A stretch of DNA of 6,670 nucleotides from AWTP1-18 sp036518635 (GTDB lineage Bacteria; Pseudomonadota; Gammaproteobacteria; Burkholderiales; Rhodocyclaceae). The translations under genes and the position numbers were made by a program. The stretch spans positions 1 to 6,670 of the forward strand of contig DATDMT010000249.1 of the NCBI GenBank assembly GCA_036518635.1, read 5' to 3'. Below the pieces are notes generated by a model. That model saw nothing but the letters and a program-made list of their open reading frames with translations. It was not told the origin of the DNA and did not search any database. How positions within the stretch are numbered: position 1 is the stretch's first letter; each line of letters starts with the position of its first letter. Positions 5,111-6,670 of the stretch are shown here, piece after piece.

Positions 5111-6670
5111 ATGCGCTACAAGACCATCGAGCTGGACGACCGGCTGGGCAGCTTCATCCGTCACATGAACGCGGTGGAGGAATACCGCGAGGTGCTGCAA
5201 AACCTGCAATCGGTGTGGGACAACCTGACCCTGCTGGGGCAATTGTCGGGCACCGCCACCGACATGAGCGAAACCCGCCAGGCCTTTCATAGCCTGACCG
5301 GCGCCCTGCTCAACCAGCTCGGCTCGGAAACCCTGAAGAAGTGCGTGCTGGAAATCAGCTCCAAGGCCCAGGTGGCGATCGACATCCTGGTCCGCAACCT
5401 GTTCGAGCGCACCGCCGACATCGGCTTCCTCGCCACCGACGAGGATATCCGCCAGTACATCCGCGACGTCTCCGCCGAGGCCGGCAACATCCGCTCGGTG
5501 CGCGAGCTGTCGCCGCAGCGCGAAGCCCTGCGCCGCCGCTTTGGCGAGTACGTGGCGAAGTATTCGGTGTATGCCGATATCGTCCTGCTCGATACCAGCG
5601 GCACGGTCCTGGCGCGGCTGGACGACAGCATCGCCGCCGACCACTGCGCCGACCCGCTGATCGCCGAAGCGCTGACCACCAGCGGCGCCTATGTCGAGGC
5701 CTACCGCGCCATCGACATCTTCCCCAATGCCGGCAAGTCCCTGGTCTATGCCTACCGGGTCTGCGAAGGCGACCAGCCGATCGGCGTGCTCTGCCTGTCG
5801 TTCCGCTTCGCCAACGAGATGGCCGGCATCTTCGCCAACCTCGCCGCACCGGACGATTGGGCCATCCTGCTGCTGACCGATGCCCAGGGCCAGGTGGTGG
5901 CCAGCTCCGACCATTTCCACGTGCCCCTCGGCGCCAGCGTGCCGCTGGCCCTCGGCGCCGAATACCGGGTGATGCGCTTCGGCGCCCAGGAATACATCGC
6001 CGTCAGCCGCGCCACCCACGGCTACCAGGGTTATATGGGGCCCGGCTGGTACGGCCATGTGATGCTGCCGGTGCAGCACGCCTTCAATGCCGGCAGCGGC
6101 GAGATGCTGAAGGGCATTCCCAGCGAGGTGCTGGAAGTGGTGATGGCCAGCCCCTCCCTGTTCGGCGAGGCGCTGCGCAGCATTCCGCAGCAGGCGGAGA
6201 CCATCCAGTCCGACCTCAACCGCTCGGTGTGGAACGGCAACGTGCGCCAGAGTAGCGCCAAGCGCGCCCTCAATCCCTCGTTCTCGAAGACCCTGCTGTG
6301 GGAGATCAGCAACACCGGCAACAAGACCAAGGACGTGTTCGAGCGTTCCATCGCCAACCTGCATGAAACCGTGGTCTCGGCGATCCTGCAGGAGAGCCGC
6401 TTTCTTTCCTCGCTGGCGATCGACATCATGGACCGCAACCTCTACGAGCGGGCCAACGACTGCCGCTGGTGGGCGCTGACCTCGGCCTTCCGCGAACTGC
6501 TGGCGGCCGGCGAGGTGAGCGACGCGGCGCGCAGCCGCATCGGCGGCATCCTGCAGTACATCAACAGCCTCTACACCGTCTATACCAGCCTGATCGTCTT
6601 CGACCGCAACGGCCGCGGCGTCGCCACCTCGCTGGCCGCCGATGCCGGCCTGGTAGGCCGCGTCGCCGGC
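5111..6670 (+). CDS. Large soluble sensor protein with duplicated Cache-like module (3' end outside window)
   Basis: The 520 visible residues start at ATG 5111, behind a strong Shine-Dalgarno GAGGGGAG (5099-5106). There is no signal peptide or membrane helix, so a cytoplasmic location is likely. Residues about 1-85 are helical. Residues 89-333 look like a sensing domain of Cache type: the helix AIDILVRNLFER (89-100), the strand-turn VLLDTSGTVLARLD (158-171) and the closing signature GYQGYMGPGWYGHVMLP (304-320), where G-P-G-W is typical of the end of dCache domains. A linker (about 334-424) leads to a second copy of the module: AIDIMDRNLYER (436-447) and IVFDRNGRGVATS (495-507). The output domain lies beyond the window. 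Its likely role is chemotaxis-type or second-messenger signalling, and a C-terminal CheW-like domain is one possibility. The gene stands alone after the lysS terminator. The family name is uncertain. Confidence 0.72.
   Translation, partial: MRYKTIELDDRLGSFIRHMNAVEEYREVLQNLQSVWDNLTLLGQLSGTATDMSETRQAFHSLTGALLNQLGSETLKKCVLEISSKAQVAIDILVRNLFERTADIGFLATDEDIRQYIRDVSAEAGNIRSVRELSPQREALRRRFGEYVAKYSVYADIVLLDTSGTVLARLDDSIAADHCADPLIAEALTTSGAYVEAYRAIDIFPNAGKSLVYAYRVCEGDQPIGVLCLSFRFANEMAGIFANLAAPDDWAILLLTDAQGQVVASSDHFHVPLGASVPLALGAEYRVMRFGAQEYIAVSRATHGYQGYMGPGWYGHVMLPVQHAFNAGSGEMLKGIPSEVLEVVMASPSLFGEALRSIPQQAETIQSDLNRSVWNGNVRQSSAKRALNPSFSKTLLWEISNTGNKTKDVFERSIANLHETVVSAILQESRFLSSLAIDIMDRNLYERANDCRWWALTSAFRELLAAGEVSDAARSRIGGILQYINSLYTVYTSLIVFDRNGRGVATSLAADAGLVGRVAG
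5342..5635 (+). repeat. Sensor module, copy 1 (protein-level repeat)
   Basis: Residues about 78-175 of the sensor protein. The stretch 89-108 shares 11 of 20 residues with 436-455 (common pattern A-I-D-I-x-x-R-N-L-x-E-R-x-x-D, then A). The strand-turn 151-168 matches 488-505 (Y-x-V-Y, then D-x-x-G, then A). Copy 1 is followed by a full closing region ending in GPGW at 310-313. Confidence 0.65.
6383..6670 (+). repeat. Sensor module, copy 2 (protein-level repeat, cut by window edge)
   Basis: Residues about 425 to 520 of the sensor protein. They align with copy 1 at an offset of 347 residues, falling to 337 after a 10-residue deletion between the helix and the strand. The copy is incomplete here because the window ends in it. 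Confidence 0.62.

Noticed and set aside
4961..6364. Long minus-strand open frame opposite the sensor gene
   Set aside because: The plus-strand frame has a strong Shine-Dalgarno sequence, recognisable sensor motifs and normal composition. The minus frame is a Gly/Ala/His/Gln-rich shadow.
1..6670. CRISPR array, tRNA or rRNA genes, transposase or phage genes
   Set aside because: No regularly spaced repeat series, cloverleaf-like segment, conserved rRNA stretch or transposase/integrase motif was seen on either strand.

Overview
The window looks like chromosomal DNA from a GC-rich betaproteobacterium. Rhodocyclales (Azospira, Azonexus or Thauera relatives) is my best guess, based on GC-rich codon use, the style of the LysS and RF3 proteins, and the abundance of sensory genes. 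No database search was run, so the lineage is an inference.

Layout from left to right. (1) Positions 1-687, minus strand: the N-terminal part of a membrane chemoreceptor (TM1, periplasmic four-helix bundle, TM2, start of HAMP), cut by the window edge. (2) 688-956: a 269-base gap with small inverted repeats and no gene. (3) 957-2531, minus strand: prfC, peptide chain release factor 3, complete, with a GTG start. (4) 2532-2642: a compact divergent control region. It holds two copies of the palindrome TGTGACACA, 19 bp apart, lying over back-to-back promoters. (5) 2643-3396, plus strand: a type II toxin-antitoxin pair, made of a Phd/YefM-family antitoxin and a VapC-like PIN-domain ribonuclease toxin. 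An unusual 85-bp gap between them looks like a small insertion behind the toxin's original start codon. (6) 3413-4921, plus strand: lysS, lysyl-tRNA synthetase, complete, only 16 nt after the toxin and followed by a strong terminator hairpin at 4931-4958. (7) 5111-6670, plus strand: the first 520 residues of a large soluble sensor protein with a duplicated sensing module, cut by the right edge.

The central point of interest is that a toxin-antitoxin pair sits between two translation genes. prfC appears to share its promoter region with the pair, and lysS appears to be read through from the pair's promoter. If so, autoregulation of the antitoxin would also adjust release factor 3 and lysyl-tRNA synthetase. 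The flanks are sensory or chemotaxis-type genes in separate transcription units. No tRNA, rRNA, CRISPR array, transposase or phage gene is visible.
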